A stretch of 6,834 bases of DNA. It comes from Bacteroidota bacterium (GTDB lineage Bacteria; Bacteroidota; Bacteroidia; Flavobacteriales_F; PHOS-HE28). The notes below the pieces were generated by a model. The model saw only the letters and a program-made list of their open reading frames with translations. It was not told where the DNA came from and made no database searches. Made by a program: the position numbers and the translations under genes. Positions 6,170-6,834 of the stretch are shown piece by piece. Positions within the stretch are counted from its first letter, which is position 1, and every line of letters starts with the position of its first letter. The stretch lies in the NCBI GenBank assembly GCA_963169595.1, contig CAUJFM010000280.1, positions 1-6,834 of the forward strand. Direction: 5' to 3'.

Positions 6170-6834
6170 ATGATCCTTTCCAAGATCACCGGGCTCGCCG
6201 TGCTGGCCATTGGCGTCCTTCAGGTCAACGCCCAGTCGGATACACTGCTCCTAGCCTTTGATGAACACTACCTGGTGGGCGATGCCGGTGAGGACCCCTC
6301 GCCCGACCTGAATCTCTACGAGGTTTACAACGCCAACCTCGGCGGCGATTCCATCCGTTACTGTGGCGGCCATCCCTGCATCGGCTGGGTGGAGGACCGC
6401 TATCCCGATGGCACCTTGAAGCACCGGGGCTCCTACGCGGACGGACGGTTGGTGGTGTACAGGAACTTCCACCCGAACGGGCAGCTGGAGCGCGAGTACA
6501 AGGCCATCGATGCCACCCGCAGTGTGCAACGCTCGTGGCATGCGAACGGCAACCTGCGATCGGAGACCCACTATGCTGATGGGGCCGTGTTCCGCTACGA
6601 GGACCACTACCTCAACGGGCAGCTCCGGTATGTGGAGGAGCGTGGCCGCCGCGATCCCTATTTCGCACGGCTGGACCTCTTCGCAGCCGATGGCACGCCT
6701 ATCAGCCTGCTCTCCATCGTGGACAAGCGCAACCGCATCTTCGAACAGAAGGAGTATCACCCCGGCGGCGCCTTGAAGGCCACCGGGCGCTCACAGTACA
6801 ACGAACAGCGCATGGATACCCAGCGCATCGGCAC
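6170..6834 (+). CDS. Exported MORN/YwqK-like repeat protein, 3' end off window
   Basis: 221 complete codons from the ATG at 6170 are visible before the right edge. Residues 1-21 form a signal peptide: lysine at 5, hydrophobic core, and V-N-A before Q22, a classic signal peptidase I site. After a linker, residues 78 onward consist of short repeats of the form aromatic-x-x-D/N-G-x-L. The repeat glycines are at 81, 104, 127, 150, 175 and 200 (spacing 23, 23, 23, 25, 25), with intermediate Y-A-D-G copies at 89-92 and 135-138. This is the pattern of MORN-variant repeats in the YwqK-like 'toxin-antitoxin system antitoxin' annotation group, a name that says little about secreted Bacteroidota members. 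An in-frame ATG at 6125 would add 15 residues, but 6170 gives the cleaner signal peptide. No Shine-Dalgarno at a usable distance is seen. C65 and C70 could form a disulfide. The gene diverges from the giant gene; role unknown. Confidence 0.92.
   Translation, partial: MILSKITGLAVLAIGVLQVNAQSDTLLLAFDEHYLVGDAGEDPSPDLNLYEVYNANLGGDSIRYCGGHPCIGWVEDRYPDGTLKHRGSYADGRLVVYRNFHPNGQLEREYKAIDATRSVQRSWHANGNLRSETHYADGAVFRYEDHYLNGQLRYVEERGRRDPYFARLDLFAADGTPISLLSIVDKRNRIFEQKEYHPGGALKATGRSQYNEQRMDTQRIG

Noticed and set aside
6251..6760. 169-codon minus-strand frame opposite the MORN-repeat gene
   Set aside because: The plus strand gives a signal peptide and regular repeats in the same interval; this frame is an antisense shadow.

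Overview
The window looks like a GC-rich Bacteroidota chromosome, most plausibly a Flavobacteriales- or Chitinophagales-type lineage. Four observations support this. There is a very large secreted mosaic protein built from modules that open with an N-D-x-C-x-N-A-type motif. A secreted MORN/YwqK-like repeat protein carries a signal peptide ending in V-N-A|Q. Both starts lack a convincing Shine-Dalgarno sequence. One candidate promoter resembles the TTG / TAnnTTTG type. The lineage call is an inference from protein style, not from a marker gene.

Layout. Positions 5622 down to 1 on the minus strand are one uninterrupted reading frame of 1874 visible codons, which leaves the window at its left edge without a stop. 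It begins with a signal peptide. After it come a MAM/jelly-roll-like domain, an Ig-like domain, a second jelly-roll-like domain and a fibronectin III-like domain. Next are two PPC-like repeats, an Ig / CUB-like / Ig cassette, five more PPC-like repeats and a final domain with a D-x-G-G-D-G loop. Positions 5623-6169 are a 547-base intergenic region between divergent genes. It contains a weak promoter candidate and an inverted repeat on the right-hand side, and a G-skewed stretch with a run of seven G on the left-hand side. From 6170 to the right edge, on the plus strand, lies the start of a second exported protein made of MORN/YwqK-like repeats at a 23-25 residue period; its 3' end is outside the window.

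How it fits together. Both genes encode exported proteins made almost wholly of repeated beta-rich modules. The large one has no visible enzymatic motif and looks like an adhesin or surface-display protein. In this phylum such proteins are usually exported by the type IX secretion system using a C-terminal sorting domain, but that part is off the window. No RNA gene, mobile element, CRISPR array, defence gene or clear terminator was found. The many long open frames opposite the large gene are shadows of its GC-rich coding sequence. I saw no clear evidence of a new multi-gene system. The points most worth following are the modular architecture of the large protein and the possible structured leader of the plus-strand gene.
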